Assembly: GCF_011762225.1 (NCBI RefSeq)
Contig: NZ_JAASQI010000001.1
Location: 124,001-188,000 of the forward strand
Source of the DNA: Pseudochelatococcus lubricantis
Lineage (GTDB): Bacteria; Pseudomonadota; Alphaproteobacteria; Rhizobiales; Beijerinckiaceae
Direction of reading: 5' to 3'
Length of the DNA stretch: 64,000 bases
Below the pieces are notes generated by a model that worked only from the letters and a program-made list of their open reading frames with translations, searched no databases and was not told the DNA's origin. Positions within the stretch are counted from its first letter, which is position 1, and each line of letters begins with the position of its first letter. Shown in pieces: positions 38,565 through 49,580 of the stretch. The position numbers were made by a program, and so were the translations under genes.

Positions 38565-40379
38565 TCAGGCCGGCTTTTCCGGCAGGTTCAGGCGGATATG
38601 CAGTTCGCGAAGCTGCTTCGCCGTCACTTCGGAGGGCGCGCCCATCAGGATGTCCTCGGCGCGCTGGTTCATCGGGAACAGCACGACCTCGCGGATGTTG
38701 GGCTCATCGCACAGCAGCATGACGATGCGGTCGATGCCGGGCGCAATGCCGCCGTGCGGCGGGGCGCCGTAGCTCAGGGCGCGCAGCATGCCGCCGAACT
38801 TCGCCTCCAGCACGTCCTCGCCGTAACCGGCGATGGCGAAAGCCTTGCGCATGATATCCGGGCGATGGTTCCGGATCGCGCCCGACGACAGCTCGATGCC
38901 GTTGCAGACGATGTCGTACTGGAAGGCAGTGATGTCGAGGATCGTCTTCTCGTCGGCGGGATCGAGCGCGAGGAAGGCGTCGTGGTCGAAGTTCGGCATG
39001 GAGAACGGGTTGTGCGAGAAGTCGATGCGCTTCTCCTCCTCGTTCCACTCGTACATCGGAAAATCGGTGATCCAGCAGAGGTCGAAGCGGTCCTTCGCGG
39101 AAAGATCGAGTTCGTCGCCGATCCGCAGGCGCGCCGCGCCGGCGAGCTTCGCCGCCTTCAGCACCTCGCCGGCCGAGAAAAAGACAGCGTCGCCCGCGCC
39201 GACGCCAGCTTTCGCCGCAATGGCGGCCTGCACGTCGGCCGGGATGAACTTGGCGATGGGGCCCTTGCCGACGAGCGCGCCACCCTCGTCCTCGAACACG
39301 ATGTAGCCGAGCCCCGGCGCGCCTTCGCCGCGTGCCCAGTCGTTCAGCTTGTCGAAGAACGAGCGCGGCTGGCTCGCGGCGCCAGGGGCGGGAATGGCGC
39401 GCACGACGCCGCCCGACTCGATCACGCCGCGGAACGCCTTGAAGGTGACGCCCTCGGCGAGGAATTCCTGCGAGACGTCAGCGATGACGAGCGGGTTGCG
39501 CAGGTCGGGCTTGTCGGAGCCGTACTTCAGCAGCGCCTCGGCGTACGGAATGCGCGGGAAGGTCTGCGTGACCTGCCTGCCGTCGGCGAATTCATCGAAC
39601 ACGCCGCGCAGCACCGGCTCCACGGCCTGGAACACGTCTTCCTGCGTGACGAAGCTCATCTCGATATCGAGCTGGTAGAACTCGCCCGGCGAGCGGTCGG
39701 CGCGGGCGTCTTCATCGCGGAAGCAGGGCGCGACCTGGAAATAGCGGTCAAAGCCCGCGACCATGAGGAGCTGCTTGAACTGCTGCGGCGCCTGCGGCAG
39801 CGCATAGAACTTGCCCGGATGCAGGCGGCTCGGCACCAGAAAGTCACGCGCGCCCTCGGGCGAGGACGCGGTGAGGATCGGCGTCTGGAACTCGAAGAAG
39901 CCCTGCTCGCGCATGCGGCGGCGCAGCGAATCGATCACCTGCCCGCGGCGGATGATGTTGCGGTGCAGCTTGTCGCGGCGCAGATCGAGAAAGCGGTACT
40001 TGAGGCGCGTCTCTTCCGGATAGACCTGATCGCCGAACACCTGCAGCGGCAGCTCCGCCGCCGGGCCGAGCACTTCGAGGCCCGTGATGTAGATCTCGAC
40101 CCGGCCCGTGGAAAGATCGTCGTTTTCGGTGCCCTCGGGGCGGTGGCGTACCTTGCCGTCGATCCTCACCACCCATTCCGAGCGCACCTGCGACACGGCC
40201 TCGAAGGCCGGCGAATCGGAGTCGGCGACGCATTGCGTGAGGCCGTAGTGGTCGCGCAGGTCGATGAACAGCACGCCGCCATGGTCGCGGATGCGGTGGC
40301 ACCAGCCTGACAGACGCACTTCGGCGCCGATATCGGATTCGCGCAGAGCGCCGCATGTGTGGGAACGATAGCGATGCAT
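38565..40379 (-). CDS. aspS: aspartyl-tRNA synthetase
   Basis: A 604-residue bacterial class II synthetase. An N-terminal OB-fold anticodon-binding domain (about 1-110, [26 protein letters not shown]) precedes class II motif 2 ([20 protein letters not shown], near residues 217-236), the bacterial GAD insertion (about 300-420) and motif 3 ([14 protein letters not shown], near 540). The ATG at 40379 ([16 protein letters not shown]) is the family start; the frame to 40469 adds 30 unrelated residues. Alphaproteobacteria usually use a non-discriminating form together with GatCAB. It is divergent from rnd and followed immediately by the GT2 gene. Confidence 0.97.
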   Translation of the reverse strand: MHRYRSHTCGALRESDIGAEVRLSGWCHRIRDHGGVLFIDLRDHYGLTQCVADSDSPAFEAVSQVRSEWVVRIDGKVRHRPEGTENDDLSTGRVEIYITGLEVLGPAAELPLQVFGDQVYPEETRLKYRFLDLRRDKLHRNIIRRGQVIDSLRRRMREQGFFEFQTPILTASSPEGARDFLVPSRLHPGKFYALPQAPQQFKQLLMVAGFDRYFQVAPCFRDEDARADRSPGEFYQLDIEMSFVTQEDVFQAVEPVLRGVFDEFADGRQVTQTFPRIPYAEALLKYGSDKPDLRNPLVIADVSQEFLAEGVTFKAFRGVIESGGVVRAIPAPGAASQPRSFFDKLNDWARGEGAPGLGYIVFEDEGGALVGKGPIAKFIPADVQAAIAAKAGVGAGDAVFFSAGEVLKAAKLAGAARLRIGDELDLSAKDRFDLCWITDFPMYEWNEEEKRIDFSHNPFSMPNFDHDAFLALDPADEKTILDITAFQYDIVCNGIELSSGAIRNHRPDIMRKAFAIAGYGEDVLEAKFGGMLRALSYGAPPHGGIAPGIDRIVMLLCDEPNIREVVLFPMNQRAEDILMGAPSEVTAKQLRELHIRLNLPEKPA

Positions 40380-40568
40380 GACGGAACAAGCCACAGTAGA
40401 TGACGGGAAAAGAACACCGACGCGCCCGGTCGACGCGACAGACCGGCGGGAGAAGTCCACGACGGGCACCGCTTGTCAAGCATCGTGCCGAAAAAGACGC
40501 CGGATTGGCCGCTAAATCGCCGCGACCCCCGCGACAAGCGCCGGCCGCTCCGCTATAGCGGGACCATT

Positions 40569-41714
40569 ATGGATCTGATTTCGACAACAGACACGCTGGC
40601 GGCGGCCTGCGCGCGCCTCGCACGGCATCCGTTCGTGACCGTGGATACCGAATTCCTGCGGGAGACGACCTTTTTCGCGCGGCTCTGCCTCATCCAGATG
40701 GCGGGCCCCGACGAGGCGGTGCTTGTCGATCCGCTCGCCCCCGATATCGACCTTGCCCCCTTCTTCGCGCTGATGACGAACGAGGCGGTGGTCAAGGTGT
40801 TCCATTCGGCGCGACAGGATGTGGAGATCATCTGGCAGCGCGGCCACGTCATTCCCGCGCCGCTGTTCGACACGCAGGTCGCGGCCATGGTCTGCGGCTA
40901 TGGCGATTCGGTGTCCTACGAACAGCTCACCAACGATCTCGCGCACCAGCGCATCGACAAGTCGTCCCGCTTCACGGACTGGTCGCAGCGGCCGCTCGAC
41001 AACCAGCAGTTGCTCTATGCGGAATCGGACGTCACGCATCTGCGCACCATTTACGGCGCGCTGTCCGACGATCTCGCGCGCAGCGGGCGCCTCGGCTGGC
41101 TGGATGAGGAAATGGCAATCCTCACCTCGCCGGACACCTACGAGCTGAAGCCGGAGGATGCGTGGCAGAGGCTGCGCGGGCGCGTCCGGAAGTCACGCGA
41201 GGTCGCCGTGCTGATCGAAGTCGCGGGGTGGCGGGAAAACGAGGCGCGCACGCGCGACGTGCCGCGCTCACGGGTGATGAAGGACGACGGCCTTGCCGAC
41301 ATCGCCGTCCATGCCCCGCGCTCCGCGGAGGCGCTGGGCCGCCTGCGCTCGATCCCCAACGGTTTCGAGCGTTCACGCGCCGGCACAGAGATCCTCGCGG
41401 CGGTGGAGCGCGGCCTGGCGCGCGATCCAGCCACGTTGCCGCAGCTCGAACGGCCGCGGGGGCGCAATGGCGGCGGCGCGGTGCTGGAGCTGCTGAAAGT
41501 GCTGCTGAAGAGCGTCGCCGAGACGGCGCGCGTGGCGCCCAAGATCCTCGCTACCGTCGACGATCTCGAAGCCATCGTCGCCGATGACGATGCCGACGTG
41601 CCCGCGCTGCAGGGCTGGCGGCGCGGGTTGTTCGGCGAACAGGCGCTGAAGCTCAAGCACGGCAGGCTCGCCATCGCCGTGGAGGGCAACAGGGTGATCC
41701 TGATAGAGCGGTGA
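40569..41714 (+). CDS. rnd: ribonuclease D
   Basis: A 381-residue DEDDy 3'-5' exoribonuclease for tRNA and stable RNA trimming. The exonuclease motifs are [10 protein letters not shown] (D, E, near residues 26-28), [12 protein letters not shown] (second Asp) and [11 protein letters not shown] (Tyr and Asp). One HRDC domain follows at about 205-290 and a second helical region to the end. The start at ATG 40569 ([14 protein letters not shown]) gives the family length. It is divergent from aspS, a pairing common in Hyphomicrobiales. Confidence 0.95.
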   Translation: MDLISTTDTLAAACARLARHPFVTVDTEFLRETTFFARLCLIQMAGPDEAVLVDPLAPDIDLAPFFALMTNEAVVKVFHSARQDVEIIWQRGHVIPAPLFDTQVAAMVCGYGDSVSYEQLTNDLAHQRIDKSSRFTDWSQRPLDNQQLLYAESDVTHLRTIYGALSDDLARSGRLGWLDEEMAILTSPDTYELKPEDAWQRLRGRVRKSREVAVLIEVAGWRENEARTRDVPRSRVMKDDGLADIAVHAPRSAEALGRLRSIPNGFERSRAGTEILAAVERGLARDPATLPQLERPRGRNGGGAVLELLKVLLKSVAETARVAPKILATVDDLEAIVADDDADVPALQGWRRGLFGEQALKLKHGRLAIAVEGNRVILIER

Positions 41715-41765
41715 TGCCGGACTTTTTCGAGGGCCGGGCGGTCGGCAGAGCGCCCGGCACCTTCC

Positions 41766-43358
41766 TTATGCCGCCCCGCCGCCGGGGTTCGGCACGGTGA
41801 CCACGGCGGGATCGCGCCCGACGATGCGCGCGAGCTGACGCAGGCGGTTGACCAGCCGTTCGTTCGCCACCGGTTCGAGATCGCCCGGCAGCGACAGCGC
41901 CAGCCGCGCCCCGCTGCCGACGAGCGGCGTGCGCGGCAGCACGCCCGGCATCGCCGCCGAAACGAGATAGGCCACCCGCAGCATGCCGCCGAGAATGCGG
42001 GCGCGGTTCAGCATCCGCGGCGAAACGAGTTCGCGCATGCGGGAACTCGCGCCGTCCAGCGACAGGCCCTCATGGCGGAAGAACACCGACAGCGCGATGA
42101 AGGCGCGGCCGGGGTGGTCGACGCCCGTCAGGCCCGCATGCGCAATCAGGCTGAGGCTCTGCTCGCCGCGGTAATCGGGATGCGTGCGCCAGGCCAGATC
42201 GGACAGCAGGCACACGGCCTCGCGCTGGCGGCGCTCGTCTTCCGTCTCGTCGAGGTGCAGCGACGCGGACAGGCGCGCCGTCCAGGCAATGAGATCGGTC
42301 GCGTGGCCGGGCGAGCGGGACATCAGCCGGTTGAGTTCGCCCGCGCCGGCCAGCAGCGGATCGGTGCGGCGCTCCTCCTCGTTGAGCAGCTCGTAAAGAA
42401 GCCCCTCGCGCACGCCCTGCGCCGACATCACGACGGCCTCGGGCCGGCCCCTGCGGATGATCTCGTCGAGCAGCAGCGCGCCATAGCCCAACAGGGGGCG
42501 GCGGGCTTCGGAAACGGACTCGATCGACTCCAGCATATCCGTGTCGGCGCGCTCGACGAGCTTGGTGAACTCGACCGCGTCGCGGGCCGGAATGGAATAG
42601 CCGTGCATCACGTGCAGCGGATAAGCCTTCTGCGCCATGTGCAGCGCGGCGAGCGCGCGCCAGGTGCCGCCCACGGCATAGAAATTGCGGCCGCGCAGGG
42701 CATCGAGCGGGGCTGCGTCCGCGAGCGCATCGCGGATCACCCGGACCGCCCGCTTCAGCGAGCCGCCGGTCACGTCCTGCAGCGCGAGGCCGCCGAGCTT
42801 GGTGGTGATGCCCTGCGCCACGGTGTTGCCGATGACATCGATAAGTTCGAGGCTGCCGCCGCCAAGGTCGCCGACGACACCGTCCGCGTGATGGAAACCG
42901 GAGAGGATGCCATAGGCGGACAGTTGCGCCTCGCGCCGGCCGGACAGCAGCTCGATCTTGTAACCGAGAATGCGCTCGGCCTCGGCGATGAAATCGGGAC
43001 CGTTGGCGGCATCCCGCGCCGCGGCGGTGGCGAGCACATGCACGCGCTCGACCTTGATGGCGTCGCAGAGAATGCGAAAGCGGGCGAGCGCCTTGAGCGC
43101 CCTCTCGACCGCATCCTCCGGCAACCGTCCGGTGGAGACGACGGAGCGCCCCAGCCCGCAGAGCACCTTCTCATTGAAGAGCTGGGCGGGCGAGCGGCTC
43201 AGCTCCTCATAGACCACGAGGCGGATGGAGTTCGATCCGATATCGATAATAGCAATGGGCGAGCCGTTGCCGGCCCGCCCCAGATATTGCGGCTGTTCTA
43301 CGATGCGTGCCCCCTGATCGGCGGCGCCATGCGCCCGGAAACCCTGGTCGGGCGGCAC
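41766..43358 (-). CDS. ppx: exopolyphosphatase, Ppx/GppA family
   Basis: About 530 residues. The actin-like fold is shown by IAIIDIGSNSIRLVVYEEL near the start, LATAAARDAANG, GDLGGGSLELIDV (phosphate loop) and a C-terminal HD-like helical half. It removes phosphate from polyphosphate ends and may hydrolyse pppGpp. Two GTG starts are possible: 43421, overlapping ppk by 59 bases, and 43358, which lies just after the ppk stop; the second fits operon structure and family N-termini better, but I am not certain. It is the last gene of hdaA-ppk-ppx on this strand. Confidence 0.93.
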   Translation of the reverse strand: MPPDQGFRAHGAADQGARIVEQPQYLGRAGNGSPIAIIDIGSNSIRLVVYEELSRSPAQLFNEKVLCGLGRSVVSTGRLPEDAVERALKALARFRILCDAIKVERVHVLATAAARDAANGPDFIAEAERILGYKIELLSGRREAQLSAYGILSGFHHADGVVGDLGGGSLELIDVIGNTVAQGITTKLGGLALQDVTGGSLKRAVRVIRDALADAAPLDALRGRNFYAVGGTWRALAALHMAQKAYPLHVMHGYSIPARDAVEFTKLVERADTDMLESIESVSEARRPLLGYGALLLDEIIRRGRPEAVVMSAQGVREGLLYELLNEEERRTDPLLAGAGELNRLMSRSPGHATDLIAWTARLSASLHLDETEDERRQREAVCLLSDLAWRTHPDYRGEQSLSLIAHAGLTGVDHPGRAFIALSVFFRHEGLSLDGASSRMRELVSPRMLNRARILGGMLRVAYLVSAAMPGVLPRTPLVGSGARLALSLPGDLEPVANERLVNRLRQLARIVGRDPAVVTVPNPGGGAA

Positions 43359-43362
43359 ACGA

Positions 43363-45588
43363 TCAGCCGACGGGCCCCTTGGCGAGGCTCCGGGGGCGTG
43401 AATTTCTGAGAGACTTTCCACGGCCAGACAAACTCGGGTTGGTCATAAAGTAAGCATGGGCGTTGAACGGCTCCTCACCCTCGGCAGGCGTGATGCGCGT
43501 GCTCGTCCCATCCGGCAGGATCGTCCAGCTCTGCTCGTTATCGAGCAGATTGGCAAGCAGAATCTGGTCAAGAACCTGTTGATGAACTGTGGGGTTCGAG
43601 ATCGGGCACATCGCTTCCACGCGCCGGTCCAGATTGCGCTGCATCAGGTCCGCAGAGGAAATATACAGATGTGCCTGCGGGTTAGGCAGTTCCTGGCCGT
43701 TGCCGAAGGCGTAGATCCGGCTATGTTCGAGGAAGCGGCCGACGATCGACTTGACCCGGATATTTTCCGACAGGCCGGGAATGCCGGGGCGCAGGCAGCA
43801 GATGCCGCGCACGACGAGATCGATCTGCACGCCGGCCCGACTCGCCTCGTAAAGCCCGTCGATGATGTCCGTGTCGACGAGCGAGTTGCACTTCATCCAC
43901 ACCGAGCCGGGACGGCCGGCCTTCACGTGCTCGATCTCCTCCTGCAGGTGCTGGAGGAGGCGCGGCTTGATGGTGAGCGGCGACACGGCCATGCGCTCCA
44001 GCTCCGCCGGTTCCGCATAACCGGTGATGAAGTTGAAGATGCGGCTGACGTCGCGCGCGATCGCCGGATCGGCCGTGAAGAACGACAGGTCGGTGTAGAT
44101 GCGCGCCGTGATCGGGTGGTAGTTGCCGGTGCCGACGTGGCAGTAGGTGACGAGCTGGCCGCCCTCGCGACGCACCACCGACGACAGCTTGGCGTGGGTC
44201 TTCAGCTCGATGAAGCCGAACACCACCTGCGCGCCGGCCCGCTCCAGATCGCGCGCCCAGCGGATATTTGCTTCCTCGTCGAAGCGCGCCTTCAGCTCGA
44301 CCAGCGCCGTCACCGACTTGCCGGCCTCGGCCGCCTCCGCCAACGCCTTGACGATGGGCGAGTCGGAAGAGGTGCGGTAGAGCGTCTGCTTGATGGCGAC
44401 GACGTCGGGGTCGCGCGCCGCCTGCTGCAGGAACTGCACCACCACGTCGAAGGATTCATAGGGGTGGTGGACGATCAGATCCTTCTCGCGGATCGCGGCG
44501 AAGCAGTCGCCCGCGTGCTCGCGGATGCGCTCCGGATAGCGCGGATTGTAGGGCGTGAACTTGAGGTCGGGCCGGTCGAGGCCGACGAGCTGCGACAGCT
44601 CGTTGAGCGCCAGCATGCCGGTGGAGACGAAGATTTCGTCCGGCAGGACATTCAGCTCCTTGGCGACGAAGTCGCGCAGGTTCTCGGGCATTGCGCCCTC
44701 AAGCTCCAGCCGGATGACGACGCCGCGCCGGCGCTGCTTCAGCGCGCTCTCGAACACGCGCACCAGATCCTCCGCCTCTTCCTCGATCTCAAGGTCCGAG
44801 TCGCGGACGATGCGGAAGCTGCCCTGGCCCTGCACCGAATAGCCCGGGAACAGGCGGTTGATGAACAGCACCAGCACCTGCTCCAGCACGATGAAGCGCG
44901 AGGCGCCCGTCTCGGCAAAGTCAGGCAGCTTGATGAAGCGCTGCACCTTGTTGGGAATGCGGATCAGGGCGTTGAGCGACTTGTTGTCGCTCTGGCGGTG
45001 CAGCGCGAGCGCCAGCGAGAAGCCGAGGTTGGGAATGAACGGGAAGGGATGCGCCGGGTCGATGGCGAGCGGCGTCACCACCGGGAAGACGTAGTGCAGG
45101 AAGTAGTCGTCGAGCCAGTTCAGCTCGGCGCGGGTCAGCTCGTCCGGGTTGATGAGCACGATGCCGTTCTCGACCAGCTCCTCGCGCAGCTCAAGCCAAC
45201 GCTTCTGCTGATCGCTGGCGAGCTTCGTCACGCCGGCGCCGATGCGGGCGAGCTGTTCGGCCGGCGTCAGGCCGTCCTGCGAGACAACGGACACGCCCGA
45301 GCGGAGCTGGCCGCGCACGCCCGCCACGCGGACCATGAAGAACTCGTCGAGGTTGCTGGCGGAAATCGACAGGAAGCGAAGCTGTTCCAGCAGCGGGTGG
45401 TTGCGGTTGGAGGCCTCCTCCAGCACCCGCCGGTTGAACTGCAGCCACGACAGCTCCCGGTTGACCAGCCGCTCGGGGGAATGAAGCAGGGCGTCGCCCG
45501 CAGGGAAATCCTCCGCCGGGGCGCTCACCTCCGCGGGAACACCGGCATCCTCGTCTACCACGTTCAGAACCGTTTCGACATCCGTCAT
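43363..45588 (-). CDS. ppk: polyphosphate kinase 1
   Basis: A 741-residue PPK1 that polymerises ATP gamma-phosphate into polyphosphate at the membrane. The N-domain begins [23 protein letters not shown], followed by the head domain and two phospholipase-D-like C domains. The autophosphorylated His is in [14 protein letters not shown], the second conserved His in [11 protein letters not shown], and the loop [15 protein letters not shown] follows. The ATG at 45588 ([10 protein letters not shown]) has a GGAGG site seven bases upstream; the frame to 45627 is longer than needed. It pairs with ppx and lies after hdaA. Confidence 0.98.
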   Translation of the reverse strand: MTDVETVLNVVDEDAGVPAEVSAPAEDFPAGDALLHSPERLVNRELSWLQFNRRVLEEASNRNHPLLEQLRFLSISASNLDEFFMVRVAGVRGQLRSGVSVVSQDGLTPAEQLARIGAGVTKLASDQQKRWLELREELVENGIVLINPDELTRAELNWLDDYFLHYVFPVVTPLAIDPAHPFPFIPNLGFSLALALHRQSDNKSLNALIRIPNKVQRFIKLPDFAETGASRFIVLEQVLVLFINRLFPGYSVQGQGSFRIVRDSDLEIEEEAEDLVRVFESALKQRRRGVVIRLELEGAMPENLRDFVAKELNVLPDEIFVSTGMLALNELSQLVGLDRPDLKFTPYNPRYPERIREHAGDCFAAIREKDLIVHHPYESFDVVVQFLQQAARDPDVVAIKQTLYRTSSDSPIVKALAEAAEAGKSVTALVELKARFDEEANIRWARDLERAGAQVVFGFIELKTHAKLSSVVRREGGQLVTYCHVGTGNYHPITARIYTDLSFFTADPAIARDVSRIFNFITGYAEPAELERMAVSPLTIKPRLLQHLQEEIEHVKAGRPGSVWMKCNSLVDTDIIDGLYEASRAGVQIDLVVRGICCLRPGIPGLSENIRVKSIVGRFLEHSRIYAFGNGQELPNPQAHLYISSADLMQRNLDRRVEAMCPISNPTVHQQVLDQILLANLLDNEQSWTILPDGTSTRITPAEGEEPFNAHAYFMTNPSLSGRGKSLRNSRPRSLAKGPVG

Positions 45589-45655
45589 GGTGAACCTCCA
45601 CATTCGACCCGGGCCGCGTGCGATCATCGCCCGCCGTTATCCTATTCAAGCCGCG

Positions 45656-45677
45656 TTGTCGCAATCTTCTGCGACAA
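45656..45677. repeat. 8-bp inverted repeat between hdaA and ppk
   Basis: TTGTCGCA (45656-45663) and TGCGACAA (45670-45677) are perfect inverted repeats around a 6-base loop, about 70 bases before the ppk start. There is no T tract, so an operator is more likely than a terminator. Confidence 0.5.
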
Positions 45678-45693
45678 TTCCACGACGAAAAAC

Positions 45694-45725
45694 CATGAAA
45701 CCCCAATATCATGAAACCCCGATAT
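45694..45725. repeat. 16-bp tandem repeat between hdaA and ppk
   Basis: CATGAAACCCCAATAT (45694-45709) and CATGAAACCCCGATAT (45710-45725) are adjacent copies with one mismatch. They lie just beyond the hdaA stop, upstream of ppk. Confidence 0.75.
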
Positions 45726-45740
45726 GAAGCGCGACGGACT

Positions 45741-46451
45741 CTATGCGTCGTCCGCGCCCGATCGCACGGCCAGCCGGTCCAGTACGGCGAGCGCGAAAGG
45801 GCGGGTGATGCGCCGGCGGTCGCTCAGCGCCTCGCGGTCCAGCACCTCGACGAGTTCCCGCGCCGCCGCGAGCGAGCGTTCCATCCGCCGCCCCAGCGCC
45901 TCGACGACGCCGGCATCGACGACGAGCTGCCGGTCGACGAAGAGCTTCACCAGGACGGCCCGCAACAGGGCGTCGTCCGGCGGATCGATGGCGACGGCGG
46001 GCGACAGCCGCAGGCGCGACAGGAGATCGGGCGTGGCGAGTCCCCACATTCCGGGCTGCGCGCGCGCCGTGATCAGCATCGACGCGCCGTTGCGGCGCAC
46101 CGCATTGAGCAGGTGGAACAGCGCGTGTTCGTCGCGCGGCGGCCGGTCCGCATCCTCGATGACGAGCGCCTCGCACAGGGCCAGCTCCTCCACGCCCTGC
46201 GCGGTGACCTCGGCAGCCGACACGATGCGCGCGCCCGCGCGCCGCGCCCAGATCGCCGCGAGATGCGTCTTGCCCGATCCCGCCGGGCCGACGAGCCGCA
46301 GCAGCCTGTCCGGCCACGCCGGCCAGCTCTCGATCATGGTGAACGCCTGCGCGTTGGCGGGGCTGACGAGAAAATCCGCCGCCTCCAGACGCGGCTCCAC
46401 GGGCAGGTCGAGCGGCAGTTGCCTCGGCGCTTGCGGCCGCTCTTCAGACAT
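45741..46451 (-). CDS. hdaA: DnaA-related regulatory ATPase HdaA
   Basis: A 236-residue DnaA-homologous AAA+ protein without the DnaA DNA-binding domain. Walker A is GPAGSGKTHLAAIWARR (near residues 60-75), the Walker B region is CEALVIEDAD, sensor I is MLITARAQP, and it begins RQLPLDLPVEP, a QL[SP]LPL-type clamp-binding motif typical of Hda. With the sliding clamp it inactivates DnaA-ATP after initiation. The ATG at 46451 was chosen so that the clamp motif lies near the N-terminus. It overlaps the end of the PerM gene by 8 bases and leads into ppk. Confidence 0.9.
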   Translation of the reverse strand: MSEERPQAPRQLPLDLPVEPRLEAADFLVSPANAQAFTMIESWPAWPDRLLRLVGPAGSGKTHLAAIWARRAGARIVSAAEVTAQGVEELALCEALVIEDADRPPRDEHALFHLLNAVRRNGASMLITARAQPGMWGLATPDLLSRLRLSPAVAIDPPDDALLRAVLVKLFVDRQLVVDAGVVEALGRRMERSLAAARELVEVLDREALSDRRRITRPFALAVLDRLAVRSGADDA

Positions 46452-47553
46452 CGACGTGAATCCGGGCCCTCGGCTCACGGTCCGCCCCGGTATAGAGCGG
46501 GCTCGCCAGATAAAGCTGCAGTGCGAAGCGCGTCAGCACGCCGATGGCGGCCGCGATGGGTACCGCGAGCAGCAGGCCGACGAAACCGAACAGCGAGCCG
46601 AAGGCCACCAGCGCGAACATCAGCCAGACCGGATGCAGCCCCACCGCATCCCCCACGAGCTTGGGCGACAGGATGTTGCCTTCCACGAACTGCCCGAACA
46701 GGAAGATGCCGACGGTGACGGCGATCATCGTCCAGTCCGGCCAGAACTGCACCAGCGCCACGCCCACCGACAGCACGAAACCGGTGAACGAGCCCACGTA
46801 CGGAATGAAGGTGAGCGCGCCGCTGACGAGGCCGATCAGCAGGCCGAAGTTCAGGCCGACCGACGTCAGCGCGATGGCGTAGAACGAGCCGAGGATGAAG
46901 CACACCAGCGCCTGCCCCCGGATGAAGCCGGCGATGGCGCCGTTCATGTCCTGCGCCAGCGTCCTGATGGTGTCGGCGTGGCGGCGCGGCAGCCAGCTAT
47001 CGATCGTTTCGACCATCCGCCCCCAGTCCACCAGCAGGTAGAAGGCGACGACGGGCGTCACCACCAGCAGGGCGAGCACACTGATCACCGCCTGCCCGCC
47101 CGACCAGAGGGAGGTCGCGAACGTGCCGAGCCACCGCGCCGCCTGCCCCACGATATCCGTGAGCGAACGCTCCACGGTGGCCAACGCCTCCGGCCCGCCG
47201 AGATGTTCGATCAGCGGGCCGCCGTATTCCGTCGCCCACTGTTGCAGGTTCCTGGCGTTCGCCGGCAGGTTTTCGAGCAGCACCCCGAGCTGGTTGACCA
47301 CCACCGGCAGCAGCAGCACCAGCGTGAGAATGAAGGCCAGCACGAACAACAGCAGAATCAGCAGCGATGCCGTGAGGCGCCCCATGCCGATCCGCTCAAG
47401 CCGCGTCGCCACCGGGTCGAGAATGTAGGCGAGCGCCAGCCCCGCGACGAACGGCAGCAGGATGCCCCGCAGCAGGTAAACCCCGACAAGCAACGCCGCC
47501 AGCGCCACGATCCAGAAGCGCATCTGACGCTCGACAGGAGAGAAATCACTCAT
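46444..47553 (-). CDS. AI-2E/PerM-family permease
   Basis: A 369-residue membrane protein with about eight helices. It begins with MSDFSPVERQMRFWIVALAAL, has paired helices at the N-terminus, a long periplasmic region (about 60-150) and C-terminal helices with FIPYVGSFTGF and LLAVPIAAAIGVL, all family hallmarks. Homologues include YdiK/PerM and TqsA; the substrate is generally unknown, and the AI-2 label is weak. A start at 47565 (MDWRMSD) is also possible. It overlaps hdaA by 8 bases, and the pair is conserved in this group. Confidence 0.88.
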   Translation of the reverse strand: MSDFSPVERQMRFWIVALAALLVGVYLLRGILLPFVAGLALAYILDPVATRLERIGMGRLTASLLILLLFVLAFILTLVLLLPVVVNQLGVLLENLPANARNLQQWATEYGGPLIEHLGGPEALATVERSLTDIVGQAARWLGTFATSLWSGGQAVISVLALLVVTPVVAFYLLVDWGRMVETIDSWLPRRHADTIRTLAQDMNGAIAGFIRGQALVCFILGSFYAIALTSVGLNFGLLIGLVSGALTFIPYVGSFTGFVLSVGVALVQFWPDWTMIAVTVGIFLFGQFVEGNILSPKLVGDAVGLHPVWLMFALVAFGSLFGFVGLLLAVPIAAAIGVLTRFALQLYLASPLYTGADREPRARIHVDV

Positions 47554-47644
47554 CCGCCAGTCCATTTTCTGCCAGCCCCCGGTTTGGGCGCAACCGCCTT
47601 TCCGCGCAGGATACCGCGCATGCACTCCATCTAACACCGATTAT

Positions 47645-48190
47645 TCATTCGGCCATATGACGAAGCCACAGCGTGAGATAGGCACCCGCGGAAAGCAGCG
47701 TCAAGCCGACGACCGAAGCCATGCCCGCGTTGAACAGCCACGGCGCGGCGACCGCCGGCCCGGCGCCGGCGAGGCCGAGGCTCCCCAGCGTCAACGCGGC
47801 GAAGCCGATCTGCGCCGCCGTGTTCAGCTTGCTGACGAGGAGCGGGCGGATCGCCACGGGCCGCGTCATCAGCCATGAGATGGCAATGGCCATCAGGATC
47901 AGCACATCGCGCGAGACGACGAGGATCGCCAGCCAGCCCGGCAGCACGCCGACGACGGAGAGCGCCACGTAAATCGACACCAGCAGCGCCTTGTCGGCGA
48001 AGGCGTCGAGATAGGCGCCCAGTTCGCTGCGCATGTCGAAGCGGCGTGCGATATAGCCGTCCACCCCGTCGGAGAGGCCCGCCACGACGAACATTACGAA
48101 GGCGGCAAGCCACGCCTGCGCGCCGATCGACGCCACGATGACTGGCACCAGCAACAGCCGCAGGATCGTGATCAGGTTGGGGATCGTCAT
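47645..48190 (-). CDS. CDP-alcohol phosphatidyltransferase
   Basis: A 181-residue phospholipid-synthesis membrane enzyme. It starts MTIPNLITILRLLLVPVIV and carries the catalytic motif D-G-x2-A-R-x8-G-x3-D-x3-D as DGYIARRFDMRSELGAYLDAFAD (residues about 48-70, given here in its full pattern positions). About five helices follow. The family includes PgsA and cardiolipin synthase-like enzymes; a glycerol-phosphate acceptor is likely, but the exact one cannot be fixed. ATG 48190 gives the normal length; the frame to 48475 does not resemble the family. It is divergent from purM and 92 bases upstream of the PerM gene. Confidence 0.93.
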   Translation of the reverse strand: MTIPNLITILRLLLVPVIVASIGAQAWLAAFVMFVVAGLSDGVDGYIARRFDMRSELGAYLDAFADKALLVSIYVALSVVGVLPGWLAILVVSRDVLILMAIAISWLMTRPVAIRPLLVSKLNTAAQIGFAALTLGSLGLAGAGPAVAAPWLFNAGMASVVGLTLLSAGAYLTLWLRHMAE

Positions 48191-48356
48191 GGAACCGCGT
48201 TCATCCTCCGGCGCCCGGTCGGCGTGGGGTCCGCAGGCCGCGGGAGGCTCGCCGTTCTGCGCATTTTTTCCAGCTATACCAAATCCCGCCCGCCCGACAA
48301 GCCACGGCGCGGCGGCGGTCCTAAAGGCTTCCTCGCCATCCGTGGCGGCCTGTCTA

Positions 48357-48362
48357 TATAAT
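48357..48362 (+). promoter_or_regulatory. possible -10 element of purM-purN
   Basis: A perfect TATAAT lies about 128 bases before purM in the 299-base divergent gap 48191-48489. No good -35 hexamer was seen at 16-18 bases. The gap otherwise shows no gene. Confidence 0.3.
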
Positions 48363-48489
48363 GACTGGCGCGGCGGGCGCGGTTCACCGAAAAATCGGTA
48401 TTCCGCGGCCGTGCGTCCGCCTTCGCACTTGCCTTCGGGCGTCCGCCGTCGTAGGTGCCAGATGGAATTGTTCACAGGAACCGCAAGCG

Positions 48490-49575
48490 ATGTCGCAAAA
48501 CGGACATGACGGATCGATCAGGAACGGGCTGACGTATGCCGAGGCCGGGGTCGACATCGACGCCGGCAACGCCATGGTGGAAGCGATCAAGCCGCTCGTG
48601 CGCGCGACCCGCCGCCCCGGCGCGGATGGCACGATCGGCGGCTTCGGCGGCCTGTTCGACCTCAAGGCCGCCGGCTACGTCGATCCCATTCTGGTCGCAG
48701 CGAACGACGGCGTGGGCACCAAGGTCAAGATCGCCATCGAGACGGGCCATCACGAGACGATCGGCATCGACCTCGTCGCGATGTGCGTCAACGATCTCGT
48801 GGTGCAGGGCGCCGAGCCGCTGTTCTTCCTCGACTATTATGCCACCGGCAAGCTCGACCCGCGCGAGGGCGCGCTCGTCGTGCAGGGCATCGTCGACGGC
48901 TGCCGGCAGGCGGGCTGCGCGCTGCTCGGCGGCGAGACGGCGGAGATGCCCGGCCTCTACGGCAACGGCGACTACGACCTCGCCGGCTTTGCCGTGGGCG
49001 CGGCGGAGCGCGGCCGGCTGCTGCCGCGCGCGGACATCCGGCCGGGCGACGCCCTTCTCGGCCTGCCGTCGTCCGGCGTTCATTCCAACGGCTTCTCGCT
49101 CGTGCGCAAGATCGTTGCCGCCGCAGGGCTGGACTGGAACGCCACCGCCCCCTTCGCCCCCGAAAAGCGTCTCGGGATCGCGCTGCTGGAGCCGACGCGC
49201 ATCTACGTGCGCCAGCTGCTCGGCGCCCTTCGGCGCACGGACGCCATCAAGGGCCTCGCCCACATCACCGGCGGCGGCTTCATCGACAATATTCCGCGCA
49301 TACTCCCCGAGGGCACCGCGGCGCGTCTCGACCTCGCTGCCATCCTGCCGCTGCCGGTGTTCGGCTGGCTCGCGCGCGTCGGCGGCGTGGACGCAGGGGA
49401 GATGCTGCGCACCTTCAACTGCGGCATAGGCATGGTCGTCGTCGTGGAGGCCGGACAGGTCGAGACCGTGACGGACGCGCTGATCGCGGAAGGCGAAACA
49501 CCGGTGCTGATCGGCGACGTCATCGCGGCGGGCGACGGTCCGCGCGTCGTCACCACCGGCGAGTTGCGGCTGTGA
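48490..49575 (+). CDS. purM: phosphoribosylformylglycinamidine cyclo-ligase (AIR synthetase)
   Basis: A 361-residue enzyme of purine synthesis that closes the imidazole ring using ATP. Family features are [92 protein letters not shown] and [16 protein letters not shown]. The ATG at 48490 follows AGGAACC. It overlaps the next gene, purN, through the GTGA/ATG region, so the two steps are co-translated. Confidence 0.98.
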   Translation: MSQNGHDGSIRNGLTYAEAGVDIDAGNAMVEAIKPLVRATRRPGADGTIGGFGGLFDLKAAGYVDPILVAANDGVGTKVKIAIETGHHETIGIDLVAMCVNDLVVQGAEPLFFLDYYATGKLDPREGALVVQGIVDGCRQAGCALLGGETAEMPGLYGNGDYDLAGFAVGAAERGRLLPRADIRPGDALLGLPSSGVHSNGFSLVRKIVAAAGLDWNATAPFAPEKRLGIALLEPTRIYVRQLLGALRRTDAIKGLAHITGGGFIDNIPRILPEGTAARLDLAAILPLPVFGWLARVGGVDAGEMLRTFNCGIGMVVVVEAGQVETVTDALIAEGETPVLIGDVIAAGDGPRVVTTGELRL

Positions 49576-49580
49576 CCGGA

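Noticed and set aside
46444-47553. Quorum-sensing autoinducer-2 exporter
   Set aside because: The family name AI-2E is historical; membership alone does not show AI-2 transport and no lux genes are nearby.
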